A stretch of DNA of 64,000 nucleotides, taken from assembly GCF_012272815.1 (NCBI RefSeq), contig NZ_JAAWWL010000002.1, forward strand, positions 712,280 to 776,279, in the 5' to 3' direction. The stretch's first letter is position 1, and every line of letters begins with the position of its first letter. A program made the translations under genes and the position numbers. The notes beneath the pieces were generated by a model. It did not search any database and was not told the origin of the DNA. It worked only from the letters and a program-made list of their open reading frames with translations. The stretch is from Croceivirga thetidis. Lineage in GTDB: Bacteria; Bacteroidota; Bacteroidia; Flavobacteriales; Flavobacteriaceae. Below, piece by piece: positions 1-9,625 of this stretch.

Positions 1-187
1 CGGTTTCCGCATTGTTAGGAATACTACCCAAAAGAGTTGGTTTGTACTCCTTTGTAGAAGAAATCGTGGAGAACACCTCTGAAGTTGCTCCGTTCCAGTT
101 CTTTAATTCCCCATTGACCAAATATTGCTTTTGGTGGATTTCATTTTGAATTTGAAATTCTTCTGGAATTAAATTTTGCGTAGTCAT
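1..187 (-). CDS. Aldehyde dehydrogenase superfamily protein, probably NADP-dependent glyceraldehyde-3-phosphate dehydrogenase (5' part only)
   Basis: Only the first 62 codons lie in the window; the gene continues beyond base 1. Translation starts at an ATG (185-187 on the complement) and reads MTTQNLIPEEFQIQN, then YLVNGELKNWNG and VFSTISSTKEYKPTLLGSIP. This N-terminal pattern matches, from memory, the flavobacterial aldehyde-dehydrogenase proteins annotated as non-phosphorylating NADP-dependent GAPDH, which oxidise glyceraldehyde 3-phosphate directly to 3-phosphoglycerate with production of NADPH. The catalytic Cys and Glu would lie outside the window, so the call rests on the N-terminus alone. 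It lies downstream of ilvC on the same strand, but 96 bp away and behind a long inverted repeat, so it probably has its own promoter. Confidence 0.6.
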   Translation of the reverse strand, partial: MTTQNLIPEEFQIQNEIHQKQYLVNGELKNWNGATSEVFSTISSTKEYKPTLLGSIPNNAET

Positions 188-212
188 CGTAATGAATTTT
201 ACTAAAGATACT

Positions 213-250
213 ATTTTGTTTAATATTTTATCTTAAATATTAAACAAAAT
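213..250. repeat. Perfect 16-bp inverted repeat between ilvC and the aldehyde dehydrogenase gene
   Basis: Left arm ATTTTGTTTAATATTT (213-228), spacer of six bases, right arm AAATATTAAACAAAAT (235-250); the arms are exact reverse complements. It lies 26 bp upstream of the minus-strand start at 187 and 34 bp after the ilvC stop. No T-run follows on the minus strand, so an intrinsic terminator is unlikely. Position and symmetry fit an operator or a structured leader for the downstream gene. The arms contain only two G/C pairs, so a folded RNA would be weak. Confidence 0.6.
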
Positions 251-283
251 GAAGGTAACGAAAATTTCTTCGTTTGCTTTTAT

Positions 284-1759
284 CTAAACAATGGGTTTCA
301 TTGCTGTCATTGACTCTCGCAGTCTTGCGCCAACAATCTCAACTTCATGCTCACGAATGGCCTTGTTAACCGCAATAAGTCTTCTGTTGTCAACACCATG
401 GTCGCTGCCATTAATGAAGTCCTTTCCAATGACATCGGTATCAATGTTTTTCATGAAATCCTCCAATAGGGGTTTACAGGCGTGGTCAAATAGATAGCAA
501 CCATACTCAGCCGTATCAGAGATAACCCTATTCATTTCAAATAATTTTTTACGTGCAATGGTATTGGCTATCAACGGGGTTTCATGTAAAGATTCATAGT
601 ATGCAGATTCACCGATTATTCCAGATTCGGTCATAGTTTCATAGGCCAATTCAACACCAGCTTTAACAAAAGCGACCATTAATACACCATTGTCATAGTA
701 TTCCTGTTCTGAAATTTCAATATCTCCAGCAGGTGTCTTTTCGAAAGAAGTTTCGCCCGTAGCGGCTCTCCAAGTCAATAAATTTTTATCTCCATTTGCC
801 CAATCTTCCATCATGGTCTTTGAAAAATGGCCACTCATTATATCGTCTTGGTGCTTTTGAAATAACGGTCGCATAATTACCTTCATCTCTTCGGCCAAGT
901 CAAAAGCTTTGATTTTTGCTGGATTGGATAGACGGTCCATCATATTGGTAATACCACCTTGTTTTAATCCTTCTGTGATGGTTTCCCATCCGTATTGAAT
1001 CAATTTAGAGGCATAACCTGCATCGATACCTTTTTCAAGCATTTTATCAAAACTCAGAATCGAACCGGTCTGTAATAGGCCACATAGAATTGTTTGTTCG
1101 CCCATTAGGTCAGATTTAACTTCCGCTACAAATGATGATTCCAAAACCCCGGCCCTATGACCACCAGTAGCTGCCGCATATGCTTTTGCTTGGGCGAGAC
1201 CTTTTCCTTCAGGATCATTTTCAGGATGAACCGCGATTAATGTTGGCACACCAAAACCTCTTTTGTATTCTTCCCGAACTTCAGAACCTGGACTTTTAGG
1301 TGCTACCATGATTACAGTCAGATCTTCTCGAATCTGCATTCCTTCTTCAACAATATTGAAACCATGTGAGTATGAAAGTGTGGCCCCTTTTTTCATTAAT
1401 GGCATCACCGTACTTACTACATTAGTGTGTTGCTTGTCTGGTGTAAGGTTAATAACGACATCCGCATTAGGAATTAGTTCTTCATAATTGCCAACTGTAA
1501 AATTATTCTCAGAGGCGTTTTTGTAAGACTGTCGCTTTTCTTGAATAGCTGCATCACGAAGCGCATAAGAAATATCAAGCCCTGAATCTCGCATGTTCAA
1601 ACCTTGATTAAGACCTTGAGCCCCACAACCAACAATTACTATTTTCTTTCCCTTCAAAGCGTTTACACCATCAGCAAACTCATGCGCATCCATAAAACGG
1701 CATTTTCCGAGTTGCTCCAACTGATCTCGTAATGATAGTGTATTGAAGTAGTTTGTCAT
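284..1759 (-). CDS. ilvC: Ketol-acid reductoisomerase (NADP+), class II
   Basis: Converts acetolactate or acetohydroxybutyrate into the dihydroxy acid by Mg-dependent alkyl migration and NADPH reduction, the second common step of valine/isoleucine synthesis. The 491-residue length is that of the long (class II, E. coli-like) form with a duplicated C-terminal knotted domain. The Rossmann motif GCGAQG is at residues 44-49. R68, R76 and S78 occupy the same numbers as the NADP-phosphate-binding residues of E. coli IlvC, so NADPH preference is expected. It is the last ilv gene of the operon, 25 bp after ilvN. The ATG start gives the N-terminus [20 protein letters not shown], typical of the family. 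Confidence 0.97.
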   Translation of the reverse strand: MTNYFNTLSLRDQLEQLGKCRFMDAHEFADGVNALKGKKIVIVGCGAQGLNQGLNMRDSGLDISYALRDAAIQEKRQSYKNASENNFTVGNYEELIPNADVVINLTPDKQHTNVVSTVMPLMKKGATLSYSHGFNIVEEGMQIREDLTVIMVAPKSPGSEVREEYKRGFGVPTLIAVHPENDPEGKGLAQAKAYAAATGGHRAGVLESSFVAEVKSDLMGEQTILCGLLQTGSILSFDKMLEKGIDAGYASKLIQYGWETITEGLKQGGITNMMDRLSNPAKIKAFDLAEEMKVIMRPLFQKHQDDIMSGHFSKTMMEDWANGDKNLLTWRAATGETSFEKTPAGDIEISEQEYYDNGVLMVAFVKAGVELAYETMTESGIIGESAYYESLHETPLIANTIARKKLFEMNRVISDTAEYGCYLFDHACKPLLEDFMKNIDTDVIGKDFINGSDHGVDNRRLIAVNKAIREHEVEIVGARLRESMTAMKPIV

Positions 1760-1784
1760 TTTCTTAAGTGTTATGTTTTGATTT

Positions 1785-2315
1785 TTAGTTCTCTAATTGA
1801 AATTCAGCCAATAATTCAGTAATTGGCATGGTGTCTTTTGTTACTGCGATGCGTCCAGAACGCACAAATTGCATTATACCAAATGGCTCTAATTTATCGT
1901 GCATCTCGTCTATTTCGTGTCTTCTACCAGTTTTTGCCAAAACAAAAAAGTCGCGTGCAACCGTTACAATTTGTGCATGACTTTCTTTGATTATGTTTTG
2001 AATTTGACGTTCATCAAAAAGTAAGCTAGACTGTATCTTGAACAAGGCAGTTTCTTGAAAAATAGTTTCGTCATCCGTGTGATAAAAAGCCTTAATCACA
2101 TCAATTTGTTTTTCAATCTGCTGCACGATTCGTTGTACCCATATCTCAGTGGTATGAACTACAACTGTAAATTTTGAAACATTCTCTATTTCTGATTTTG
2201 ATACATTCAGACTTTCGATATTAATATGTCTTTTCAGGAAGATTCCTGATATTCTGTTCAATAATCCTACGTTGTTCTCTGAATAAACCGATATGGTAAA
2301 CCACTGTTTTTCCAT
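1785..2315 (-). CDS. ilvN: Acetolactate synthase small (regulatory) subunit
   Basis: Regulatory subunit that binds branched-chain amino acids and stimulates the IlvB catalytic subunit. The 176-residue protein has an N-terminal ACT domain (about residues 5-75) with the typical [20 protein letters not shown] segment, and a C-terminal IlvN-type domain containing [10 protein letters not shown] and [14 protein letters not shown]. The start lies two bases after the methyltransferase stop and 25 bp before ilvC, so it is certainly co-transcribed. It is separated from ilvB by the methyltransferase gene; these two subunits are normally adjacent. Confidence 0.95.
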   Translation of the reverse strand: MEKQWFTISVYSENNVGLLNRISGIFLKRHINIESLNVSKSEIENVSKFTVVVHTTEIWVQRIVQQIEKQIDVIKAFYHTDDETIFQETALFKIQSSLLFDERQIQNIIKESHAQIVTVARDFFVLAKTGRRHEIDEMHDKLEPFGIMQFVRSGRIAVTKDTMPITELLAEFQLEN

Positions 2316-2317
2316 AA

Positions 2318-2899
2318 TTATGCGATTTTAACTGCAATTATAACTCCTGTCGACCAATCCATTTTAGTAATGGTTATATCGTCACGAATTTCTAGTGTGC
2401 TTATTAAATTTCTAACATTCTCGTCATGCCCTTCGGGCCAATTGGGTTGGCTTGACATGTCATCGATGATATAAAAGCCACCTTTATTTATTAAATCCAA
2501 AACTTCATCTAAACAAGCATATTTGCCTGGCCAGGCATCGGCAAAGACCAAATCAAAATTGGGACCATCATACCTTTGTAGAAACTCTGCGGCATCATCA
2601 CAAATCAGATTAACCCTTTTGTCATTTCCAAAAAACTCCGATACACTTTTTACCAATTCACTATCATTGTCAATACTCGTAATAGAAGACTCAGCGTCCA
2701 TTCCTTCAATCATCCATGAGAGTGATAGCCCAATACCAGTGCCCAACTCCAAGAAATTACCTTTAGGCTTTGAAGCAATCAAACTTTTCAGAAGCGTTCC
2801 GATATAAATATCAGAAGGCATGGTAAAACCGATTTCATTAGACTTTTGAAGAAGTCTTGTATACTGTTCAGGCTTTTCTAAGATTAAGGCTTGATCCAA
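2318..2899 (-). CDS. Class I SAM-dependent methyltransferase (O-methyltransferase-like) inside the ilv operon
   Basis: The 193-residue protein has a class I Rossmann methyltransferase core: motif I LELGTGIGLS at residues 50-59, the acidic motif II SIDND at 75-79, and a post-motif FDLVFADAWPGKY near 115-127, whose aspartates resemble the metal-dependent O-methyltransferase (family 3) layout. No signal peptide or membrane segment is seen. The gene is 7 bp from ilvB and 2 bp from ilvN, so it is translated from the ilv message. Neither branched-chain biosynthesis step needs a methyltransferase, so its substrate is unknown; a small acid or a housekeeping role is equally possible. Family call is firm, function is not. 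Confidence 0.85.
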   Translation of the reverse strand: MDQALILEKPEQYTRLLQKSNEIGFTMPSDIYIGTLLKSLIASKPKGNFLELGTGIGLSLSWMIEGMDAESSITSIDNDSELVKSVSEFFGNDKRVNLICDDAAEFLQRYDGPNFDLVFADAWPGKYACLDEVLDLINKGGFYIIDDMSSQPNWPEGHDENVRNLISTLEIRDDITITKMDWSTGVIIAVKIA

Positions 2900-2906
2900 T
2901 TCTAAG

Positions 2907-4640
2907 TTATTTAAGTCTTATGTCTGATACTGATGCCCCTGAAGGAATCATTGGAAAAACATTGTCCTCTTTTTCAACCTTTACTTCCAAAAAATAAGGT
3001 CCGTCAAAAGCAATCATTTCCTGAACTGCTTTTTCAAGATCTTTACGTTCTGATACTCGGTTCGCCTTTATATGGTACCCCTCTGCTATTTTAACAAAAT
3101 CTGGATTGGTCATAACGGTAGAAGCATACCGCTTATCAAAAAATAGCTGCTGCCATTGACGAACCATACCCAAAAAATCATTGTTCAAAACCAATATTTT
3201 AACTGCGATTTGGTGCTGAAAAATAACCCCAAGTTCTTGTATGGTCATCTGGTATCCTCCATCACCAATTACGGCAACAACTTCTCTCTCGGGCGCTCCT
3301 TGTTTGGCACCAATTGCCGCTGGTAATGCAAAGCCCATAGTTCCCAAACCACCTGAGGTAATGTTACTTTTACTTTGTTTGAATTTTGCATAACGACAGG
3401 CAATCATTTGGTGTTGCCCCACGTCGGTAACGATTACAGCTTTATGCTCAGATGCCTTATTGACTTCTTCAATCACCTCGCCCATGGTTAAACCAGGTTT
3501 GGTAGGATGAATGTCATTCTTTATGACAGCTTCAAATTCTTCTTTATGCTTTTTATCAAATTCCTCTCGCCATTCAGGGTGGGATTTTTCATCTACAAGA
3601 GGAAGTATTCTAGCGAGTGTATCCTTTGCATTACCCAATAAGGCAACATCTACTTCAACGTTTTTATTGATTTCAGCAGGATCAATTTCAAAATGAACGA
3701 TTTTTGCCTGTTTGGCATATGTTTCCAAATTACCAGTAACACGATCATCAAACCGCATCCCAATGGCTAAAAGTAAATCACACTCATTGGTAAGAACATT
3801 TGGGCCATAATTACCATGCATACCTACCATGCCGACATTCAAGGGATGATCTGTATCAATTGCTGATTCGCCCATAATGGTCCATGCCGCAGGAATCCCT
3901 GTTTTTTCAATAAACGCTTTTAGCTCATTTTCAGCTTCGCCCAAAATAACGCCTTGCCCCCACACGATGTATGGTTTTTTTGCAGCATTAATTAGATCTG
4001 CTGCAGATTTTAAAGCACTTTCATCGGCCTTTGGTACAGGTTTATAACTTCGTACACCGGTACATTTGCTGTATTCGAAATCCAATTCATCAAACTGAGC
4101 ATTTTTAGTAATATCAATCAGTACTGGACCCGGTCTCCCTGATTTAGCGATATAAAATGCTTTGGCAAAAATTGCAGGAATTTCTTCAGCCTTGGTAATT
4201 TGATAGTTCCATTTGGTTACGGGAGTTGAGATACCAACAATATCGGTTTCTTGAAAAGCATCGGAACCTAATAAATGCCTCGGTACCTGACCAGTAATGC
4301 ATACCATTGGTGTCGAATCAATTTGAGCATCGGCAAGACCAGTTACCAAATTGGTGGCCCCAGGACCTGAAGTTGCCATAGCTACTCCTACCCTACCGCT
4401 GACCCTTGCATAACCTTGTGCTGCATGGGTGGCACCCTGTTCATGCCTAGTAAGAATATGGGTTAATTTGTCCTGAAATTTGTACAATTCATCATAAACC
4501 GGCATGATGGCCCCGCCAGGATATCCATAAATCAAATCTACTCCTTCAGCCAATAAACAATGGATAACTGCTTCAGCACCTGAAATTCGAAGTTTCTCAG
4601 ATGCCCCTTTTGTTTTCTTTTCAACCTTTAGTGTTTCCAT
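2907..4640 (-). CDS. ilvB: Acetolactate synthase large (catalytic) subunit
   Basis: ThDP- and FAD-dependent enzyme that condenses pyruvate with pyruvate or 2-oxobutyrate. The 577-residue length is normal. The ThDP-activating glutamate is E67 in RHEQGATHAAQGYAR; the C-terminal ThDP/Mg motif runs from GDGGYQM to VLNN (about residues 455-485). The middle domain with FDDRVTGNLETYA is the FAD-associated central domain. It follows ilvD after 56 bp and precedes the methyltransferase by 7 bp. The first 20 residues (KVEKKTKGASEKLRIS) are a charged extension before the usual GAEAV start of the domain. Confidence 0.97.
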   Translation of the reverse strand: METLKVEKKTKGASEKLRISGAEAVIHCLLAEGVDLIYGYPGGAIMPVYDELYKFQDKLTHILTRHEQGATHAAQGYARVSGRVGVAMATSGPGATNLVTGLADAQIDSTPMVCITGQVPRHLLGSDAFQETDIVGISTPVTKWNYQITKAEEIPAIFAKAFYIAKSGRPGPVLIDITKNAQFDELDFEYSKCTGVRSYKPVPKADESALKSAADLINAAKKPYIVWGQGVILGEAENELKAFIEKTGIPAAWTIMGESAIDTDHPLNVGMVGMHGNYGPNVLTNECDLLLAIGMRFDDRVTGNLETYAKQAKIVHFEIDPAEINKNVEVDVALLGNAKDTLARILPLVDEKSHPEWREEFDKKHKEEFEAVIKNDIHPTKPGLTMGEVIEEVNKASEHKAVIVTDVGQHQMIACRYAKFKQSKSNITSGGLGTMGFALPAAIGAKQGAPEREVVAVIGDGGYQMTIQELGVIFQHQIAVKILVLNNDFLGMVRQWQQLFFDKRYASTVMTNPDFVKIAEGYHIKANRVSERKDLEKAVQEMIAFDGPYFLEVKVEKEDNVFPMIPSGASVSDIRLK

Positions 4641-4696
4641 AGGTCTTTCCTGCTTTACTGATACCTAATATAGCAGCTTATTAAATTCAACTTAAA

Positions 4697-6373
4697 TTAT
4701 AACTCGTCGGTAACGCAACCTTGAGAGGCTGATGAGACCATTTTGGCGTATTTATAAAGACTTCCTCTTTTAACCTTTAACTGAGGTTTGGTCCATTTTG
4801 ATCTTCTTGCCTGTAACTCCTCATCGCTAATATCAACTGAAATGGTGTTCTTTTCCGCATCAATTGTAATGAGATCACCATCTTTTACCAAAGCAATTCC
4901 ACCACCATCTTGTGCTTCAGGAGCGATATGCCCCACAACAAAGCCATGTGTTCCACCTGAGAAACGGCCGTCAGTAATCAATGCGACGTCCTTACCAAGT
5001 CCTGCACCCATTATCGCAGCTGTTGGCTTTAACATTTCAGGCATACCCGGCCCTCCTTTTGGACCTTCATAACGAATCACTACTACATCTCCTTTTTTCA
5101 CCAATCCATTCCGAATACCATCGTTTGCCTCGAATTCTCCTTCAAATACTTTTGCAGGTCCTGAAAAATGTAATCCTTCTTTGCCTGTTATTTTGGCAAC
5201 TGCCCCTTCTGACGCCAGGTTACCATATAAAATGCGAATATGACCTGTTTCTTTTATTGGATTGTCCAAATCATGAACCACTTTCTGACCATCAGTTAAA
5301 CTCGGTACATTGGCTAAATTTTCAGCAACTGTTTTTCCGGTAACGGTTAAACAATCGCCGTGAAGCATGCCTTTTTCCAACATAAACTTCATAACAGCCG
5401 GCACACCACCAACCCGATGTACGTCTTCCATCAAAAACTTACCACTTGGTTTTAAGTCTGCCAAAAAAGGAGTGGAATCACTGATTCTTTGAAAATCATC
5501 CAATCCGAATTCTATATTGGCGGCTTTGGCAATTGCTAAAAAATGAAGGACCGCATTGGTAGACCCTCCTAGAACAGTAATTAGTCTTATTGCATTTTCA
5601 AGTGATTTTTTAGTTATGATATCACTCGGTTTAATGTCCTTTTCCAATAATTGTCTCAAAGCTTTTCCTGCTTCAATACAGTCATTTGGTTTTTCTTCTC
5701 CGGTAGCTGGGTTTGAGGAACTGTATGGAATCGACATGCCAAGGGCTTCAATTGATGAAGCCATGGTATTGGCTGTATACATGCCGCCACAAGCTCCAGC
5801 CCCTGGGCAAGCATTTTGAATGACCGCCTTGTAGTCTTCTTCGTTAAGTGTTCCTGCAACTTTCTCACCCCAAGCTTCAAATGCGGATACCACATCGAGC
5901 TTTTTCTCTCCTAAACACCCTGAAGCAATTGTACCCCCGTAAACCAAAACAGACGGACGATCAAGTCGTATCATGGCCATCAGTGCACCAGGCATATTTT
6001 TATCGCAACCTACAACGGTCACCAAACCATCATAATTCATGGCTTGTACCACAGTCTCCATGGAATCGGCTATGATATCACGAGAAGGCAATGAATAGCG
6101 CATACCATAGGTACCCATTGAAATACCATCACTAACCCCGATTGTATTGAATATCAAACCGACTAAATCCGTTGATTGTATGCCCTCCTTGACCTTTTTA
6201 GAAAGTGCATTCAAATGCATATTACAAGGATTACCCTCATAACCTGTACTACCAATCCCAATTAAGGGTTTATTCAAGTCGTCTTCGGTCAACCCAATTG
6301 CATGAAGCATTGCTTGCGCTGCAGGTTGTGTAGGGTCTTGGGTGACATTTTTACTATACTTATTCAATTCCAT
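4697..6373 (-). CDS. ilvD: Dihydroxy-acid dehydratase
   Basis: Iron-sulfur enzyme that dehydrates dihydroxy acids to the 2-keto acids of valine and isoleucine. With the start at 6373 the protein is 558 residues, beginning [20 protein letters not shown], which is the normal family N-terminus. An upstream in-frame ATG at 6442 would add 23 unrelated residues and lies ahead of a promoter-like element, so I rejected it. The three conserved cluster cysteines are C50 (NPCNMH), C123 (GCDKNMPG) and C195 (GAGACGG). It is the first gene of the ilvD-ilvB-MT-ilvN-ilvC operon. Confidence 0.96.
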   Translation of the reverse strand: MELNKYSKNVTQDPTQPAAQAMLHAIGLTEDDLNKPLIGIGSTGYEGNPCNMHLNALSKKVKEGIQSTDLVGLIFNTIGVSDGISMGTYGMRYSLPSRDIIADSMETVVQAMNYDGLVTVVGCDKNMPGALMAMIRLDRPSVLVYGGTIASGCLGEKKLDVVSAFEAWGEKVAGTLNEEDYKAVIQNACPGAGACGGMYTANTMASSIEALGMSIPYSSSNPATGEEKPNDCIEAGKALRQLLEKDIKPSDIITKKSLENAIRLITVLGGSTNAVLHFLAIAKAANIEFGLDDFQRISDSTPFLADLKPSGKFLMEDVHRVGGVPAVMKFMLEKGMLHGDCLTVTGKTVAENLANVPSLTDGQKVVHDLDNPIKETGHIRILYGNLASEGAVAKITGKEGLHFSGPAKVFEGEFEANDGIRNGLVKKGDVVVIRYEGPKGGPGMPEMLKPTAAIMGAGLGKDVALITDGRFSGGTHGFVVGHIAPEAQDGGGIALVKDGDLITIDAEKNTISVDISDEELQARRSKWTKPQLKVKRGSLYKYAKMVSSASQGCVTDEL

Positions 6374-6423
6374 ATAACATCGTCGTTTCAAGAGATAATT
6401 ACACTTGAAAATACTTTCATTAC

Positions 6424-6431
6424 CAAAAATA
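6424..6431 (-). promoter_or_regulatory. Putative -7 element (TATTTTTG) of the ilv operon
   Basis: On the minus strand this reads TATTTTTG, an exact match to the Bacteroidota -7 consensus TAnnTTTG, 51 bp before the ilvD start at 6373. No well-spaced -33 TTTG is obvious, so the call rests on one short motif and its position. If right, transcription begins downstream of the alternative ATG at 6442 and supports the shorter ilvD. Confidence 0.35.
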
Positions 6432-6594
6432 TAAGATTCCAATACCCTATTTTTTTAACAAATAGCATTGGTTTAGATTCAGGTTAGGTCATATAGTTTT
6501 AACCAATTGATTTCTAAATATTTAAACCTGCTTTTTTACCACATTCAATTAATTCTGAACAGCTAATAAAAAGATTGGGGTATTTTTATGTGCT

Positions 6595-7323
6595 ATGGAA
6601 AAAACTGTTTCAGAAGCCATCTCGTATCGTCGTTCAGTACGAATTTTCAATCCGGAAATAGAACTTGACACCAATATTGTGAAAGAGTGTATCAAAAACG
6701 CCTCTCTTGCCCCAACTAGCAGTAATCTTCAACTATGGGAATTCTACCATTTGACCGATTCTTCAATTTTAAAGAAAATGACCAAGGCATGTCTTGGGCA
6801 AAATGCGGCTAAAACTGCAAAACAGTTGTTGATTGTAGTTGTGCGAAAGGATTTATGGCGTAAACGTGCTGCAGCCAATATCTCGTTCCTCAAAAAATCC
6901 TTTGGCAATAAGTCAGCTTCTGATTACTCAAAAAGGGAAAAATTCGCATTGAATTACTACGAAAAATTAATACCCACAGTTTATTTCGATTTTCTTGGAA
7001 TACTAGGTTGGATTAAATTCTTGATATTTCAAGTATTTGGTCTCTTTAAACCCACTTATAGACAGGTAAGGACATCAGACATGCGAATTGTTGCCCACAA
7101 AAGTGCAGGGCTAGCGGCACAGAACTTTATGATAAGTATGGCCGCTCAAGGTTATGACACTTGTCCAATGGAAGGCAGTGATACCCTAAAAATTAAAAAG
7201 ATCCTGGGACTACCTTTTGGTGCTGAAATCAATATGGTTATCGGTTGTGGTGTTCGCGATGATGGCGGAATTTATGGAGAACGATTTCGAATTCCTTTTG
7301 AAGAGGTTTACCATCAATTGTAA
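6595..7323 (+). CDS. Nitroreductase family protein
   Basis: FMN-dependent NAD(P)H oxidoreductase of the nitroreductase fold. The diagnostic N-terminal YRRSVRIF (residues 11-18), which contacts FMN phosphate, is followed by ASLAPTSSNLQLWEFY. The C-terminal part has the family pattern with AGLAAQNFMISMAAQGYDTCPMEG and a G-C-G-VRDDGG ending. At 242 residues it is slightly longer than the minimal family because of a hydrophobic insert (DFLGILGWIKFLIFQVFGLF, about residues 129-148), which could help membrane association or dimer packing. It is divergent from ilvD and its last 10 bases overlap the convergent pxpC. The substrate cannot be inferred. Confidence 0.88.
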   Translation: MEKTVSEAISYRRSVRIFNPEIELDTNIVKECIKNASLAPTSSNLQLWEFYHLTDSSILKKMTKACLGQNAAKTAKQLLIVVVRKDLWRKRAAANISFLKKSFGNKSASDYSKREKFALNYYEKLIPTVYFDFLGILGWIKFLIFQVFGLFKPTYRQVRTSDMRIVAHKSAGLAAQNFMISMAAQGYDTCPMEGSDTLKIKKILGLPFGAEINMVIGCGVRDDGGIYGERFRIPFEEVYHQL

Positions 7324-8159
7324 AACAACTCAAATTTGATTTTATCACCCATTTTTTTCTGGGCTAAGGCAGAAATAGCATCATTTCGTAGTTGTAATAA
7401 TCTTGGGTAGCCTCCTGTAGTTTGACCATCACGCATTAATATTATCAGTTTACCTGCAGGGGTGCATTGCACCGTTCCTGGTAAGGTTGCAGATGTTAAT
7501 ATGTTATGGGAGTGACTCTCAAAGGCTTCTTCTAATTGGTAAGCCATACGATTGTTTTCCTTTGAGATATGAAATTCGGAAGCAAACAACTTATCAATTT
7601 GAGATTCAGATAAAAGATGGAATTCTGGACCCTGAAAAACCTGTAAATTCGTTTCAGACAGGTAATTGGCCGGTTTCATACCTGATATCAATGGATTGAA
7701 ATCGGAGTGCGACTTGTAGGCCACTTCGTCATTCTTCGTTAATTGCGCTTTCGGGGTCAATGGCATAAATTGAGATGCACTGTCCAAAACCATTTCAGTT
7801 TCAAAACCACCCTTGACACCCAAATAACAACGAAAACCGGAAGCCAGTTTTTCAAAAGATAATACATCACCCTTTTTAACTCGAATCACTGAATAATTCG
7901 AAATTGAGTCGTTATTCAATTTAGGGTTCATATTGGCACCCGTCAAAGTAATGAAAGTTGGCTCCAAAAATTCTAGTGTGGGGCCTGTCATCGTGATTTC
8001 TAAAACCGGAGTATTTTTTTCGTTCTCAAGAAGCCTATTACACTGTTCGAATGCCATGTTATCCATACATCCAGAAACCGGAACACCTTTATTTCGGAAG
8101 CCAAATCTACCAGAGTCTTGTATGGTGGTATAGAAACCGGGTTTCAAAATCTTAAGCAT
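7314..8159 (-). CDS. pxpC: 5-oxoprolinase subunit PxpC (KipA/AHS2 family)
   Basis: Third component of the ATP-dependent prokaryotic 5-oxoprolinase, which opens 5-oxo-L-proline to glutamate. The 281-residue protein shows the AHS2 (biotin-dependent carboxyltransferase-like) signature: QDSGRFGFRNKGVPVSG near the start, EITMTGPTLEF and TGANM in the middle, and MRDGQTTGGYPRLLQL toward the end. The start ATG lies inside the 3' end of pxpB (8-bp overlap), implying coupled translation. The 3' end overlaps the convergent nitroreductase gene by 10 bp. The length is near the short end for the family (usually about 290-330). Confidence 0.92.
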   Translation of the reverse strand: MLKILKPGFYTTIQDSGRFGFRNKGVPVSGCMDNMAFEQCNRLLENEKNTPVLEITMTGPTLEFLEPTFITLTGANMNPKLNNDSISNYSVIRVKKGDVLSFEKLASGFRCYLGVKGGFETEMVLDSASQFMPLTPKAQLTKNDEVAYKSHSDFNPLISGMKPANYLSETNLQVFQGPEFHLLSESQIDKLFASEFHISKENNRMAYQLEEAFESHSHNILTSATLPGTVQCTPAGKLIILMRDGQTTGGYPRLLQLRNDAISALAQKKMGDKIKFELFYN

Positions 8160-8883
8160 TCCAAGGCAATTTTTCAGGTTCTAAAATTCCCACTTGTGCT
8201 TCAATCTTATACACTTCATATTCAGGTTTCCCAATGCTAAAAAACTGTACCTTATCCCCAACACTAACAAAACATGGTGATTTTGCCTTAAGGTTGAACA
8301 TTGGCACAGGACATTTTCCAATAATATTCCAACCCCCAGGAGAATCCTGAGGATAAATACCCGTTTGCTTACCAGCTAGACCGACAGAACCTTTATCAAC
8401 ATGCAATCTTGGGGTATCTCGACGCTTGGTCTCAAGTACGGGTGGTAATCCGCCCAAATACATAAACCCCGGTAAAAAACCAATGCCGTATACCGTGTAG
8501 GAATGGGACGTGTGTAGTTTGATTATTTCTTCTTTGGAAAGACCTATTTGATCTTCTAAGGAGCTAAAATCAAGTGCGAACTCGTCGTCGTAACATACAG
8601 GGAGTTTCCATAAATATCGTTCCGTTTGTCCAAGCATGCCTTTTGTGGAATACCATTCTTCCAATTTAGGCTTGATTTCTTGAAAACTAATTGTAGTAAA
8701 CGGATTGACCAGTGTCAAAGAATTGTAGGCGGGTATAAGGTCCCAATTGTCGTCGAGAACACCTTTTAGCTTTTCTTGAAAAAATAAAATATCATCAAGG
8801 ATTTCTTCACTTACTTCATTGGGCCATTTAACAATTATTGCGGATTCGCCGTAAGCATCTATGGTTATTGGGAAGGAATTCAC
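8152..8883 (-). CDS. pxpB: 5-oxoprolinase subunit PxpB (KipI/AHS1 family)
   Basis: Partner of PxpC in 5-oxoprolinase; the Bacillus homologue KipI also inhibits the KinA kinase, but nothing here suggests that role. The 243-residue protein has the AHS1 signature: YTVYGIGFLPGFMYLGGLPP, then the TPRLHVDKGSVGLAGKQTG region and YPQDSPGGWNIIGKCP. The start is GTG at 8881-8883, sharing one base with the pxpA TAG stop (TAGTG), so translation is probably re-initiated. Order pxpA-pxpB-pxpC is the standard one. Confidence 0.93.
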   Translation of the reverse strand: MNSFPITIDAYGESAIIVKWPNEVSEEILDDILFFQEKLKGVLDDNWDLIPAYNSLTLVNPFTTISFQEIKPKLEEWYSTKGMLGQTERYLWKLPVCYDDEFALDFSSLEDQIGLSKEEIIKLHTSHSYTVYGIGFLPGFMYLGGLPPVLETKRRDTPRLHVDKGSVGLAGKQTGIYPQDSPGGWNIIGKCPVPMFNLKAKSPCFVSVGDKVQFFSIGKPEYEVYKIEAQVGILEPEKLPWNA

Positions 8884-9623
8884 TAGGCGATTTTCAGCTT
8901 ATAATTTGGCAATTCGCGTTGAAGATACGTTAATATTTTAAATGCCGAAGGGGTATCGCCATGAATACAATAAGTTTCAGATATTATAGGTTTATCAACA
9001 CCGCCAACTGTTCTAACTACACCCTTGATTACCATCCTTTTAATATGTTCCAACACCAATTTTGGTTCTTGGATTAGTGCGTTTTCGTTGGTTCTCGAGA
9101 CAAGACTTAAATCCGCATTATAATTTCTGTCTCCAAAAGCTTCATAAACAATAGTAAAGTTTAATTTTTTCGCCAATTTGGCCACTTTAGAATTGAATGG
9201 TACATATAACCGGCAGTTACTTTTATAAGAGTCAATAGCCTGCAAAAAAACGCCCGCAAGAATGTCATCTTTTGCAATTTGATTATACAAGGCTCCGTGT
9301 GCTTTTATATGATGCAAACTACCCCTTTCTTTTTGCAATAAGCTTGAAAATAAATTCATTTGGTTTTTTATACTTTCAACCAAATCCTTACTGGAAATAT
9401 CAAGAACTTTTCTACCAAAATTTTCTTTGTCAGGATAGCTCGGGTGCGCACCTATTTTAACACCATTTGAGATTGCCAATCCAATGGTATTCCGAATGAT
9501 TTTTTCATCACCTGCATGTCCGCCACAAGCAATATTACATGAACTGATTAAGGGTAATAGTTGTTCTTCATTGCCCACTCCCTCGCCTACATCACAATTA
9601 ATATCAATTAGTTTGAATCCCAT
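8883..9623 (-). CDS. pxpA: 5-oxoprolinase subunit PxpA (LamB/YcsF family)
   Basis: Catalytic-side subunit of 5-oxoprolinase. The 246-residue protein begins with the family signature IDINCDVGEGVGNEE and SCNIACGGHAGD, followed by VKIGAHPSYPDKENFGR and HIKAHGALYNQ; the Asp, His and Glu in these segments are the conserved polar residues of the LamB/YcsF TIM-barrel. The closing YCIHGDTPSA is also typical. The gene starts 2 bp after the NRAMP-like gene and overlaps pxpB by one base. Free 5-oxoproline arises from spontaneous glutamine/glutamate cyclisation, so the operon serves damage recycling or uptake. Confidence 0.94.
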   Translation of the reverse strand: MGFKLIDINCDVGEGVGNEEQLLPLISSCNIACGGHAGDEKIIRNTIGLAISNGVKIGAHPSYPDKENFGRKVLDISSKDLVESIKNQMNLFSSLLQKERGSLHHIKAHGALYNQIAKDDILAGVFLQAIDSYKSNCRLYVPFNSKVAKLAKKLNFTIVYEAFGDRNYNADLSLVSRTNENALIQEPKLVLEHIKRMVIKGVVRTVGGVDKPIISETYCIHGDTPSAFKILTYLQRELPNYKLKIA

Positions 9624-9625
9624 CT

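Noticed and set aside
6374-6442. 23-residue N-terminal extension of ilvD
   Set aside because: The extension is unlike the family, and a -7-like element at 6424-6431 would place transcription start after the upstream ATG.
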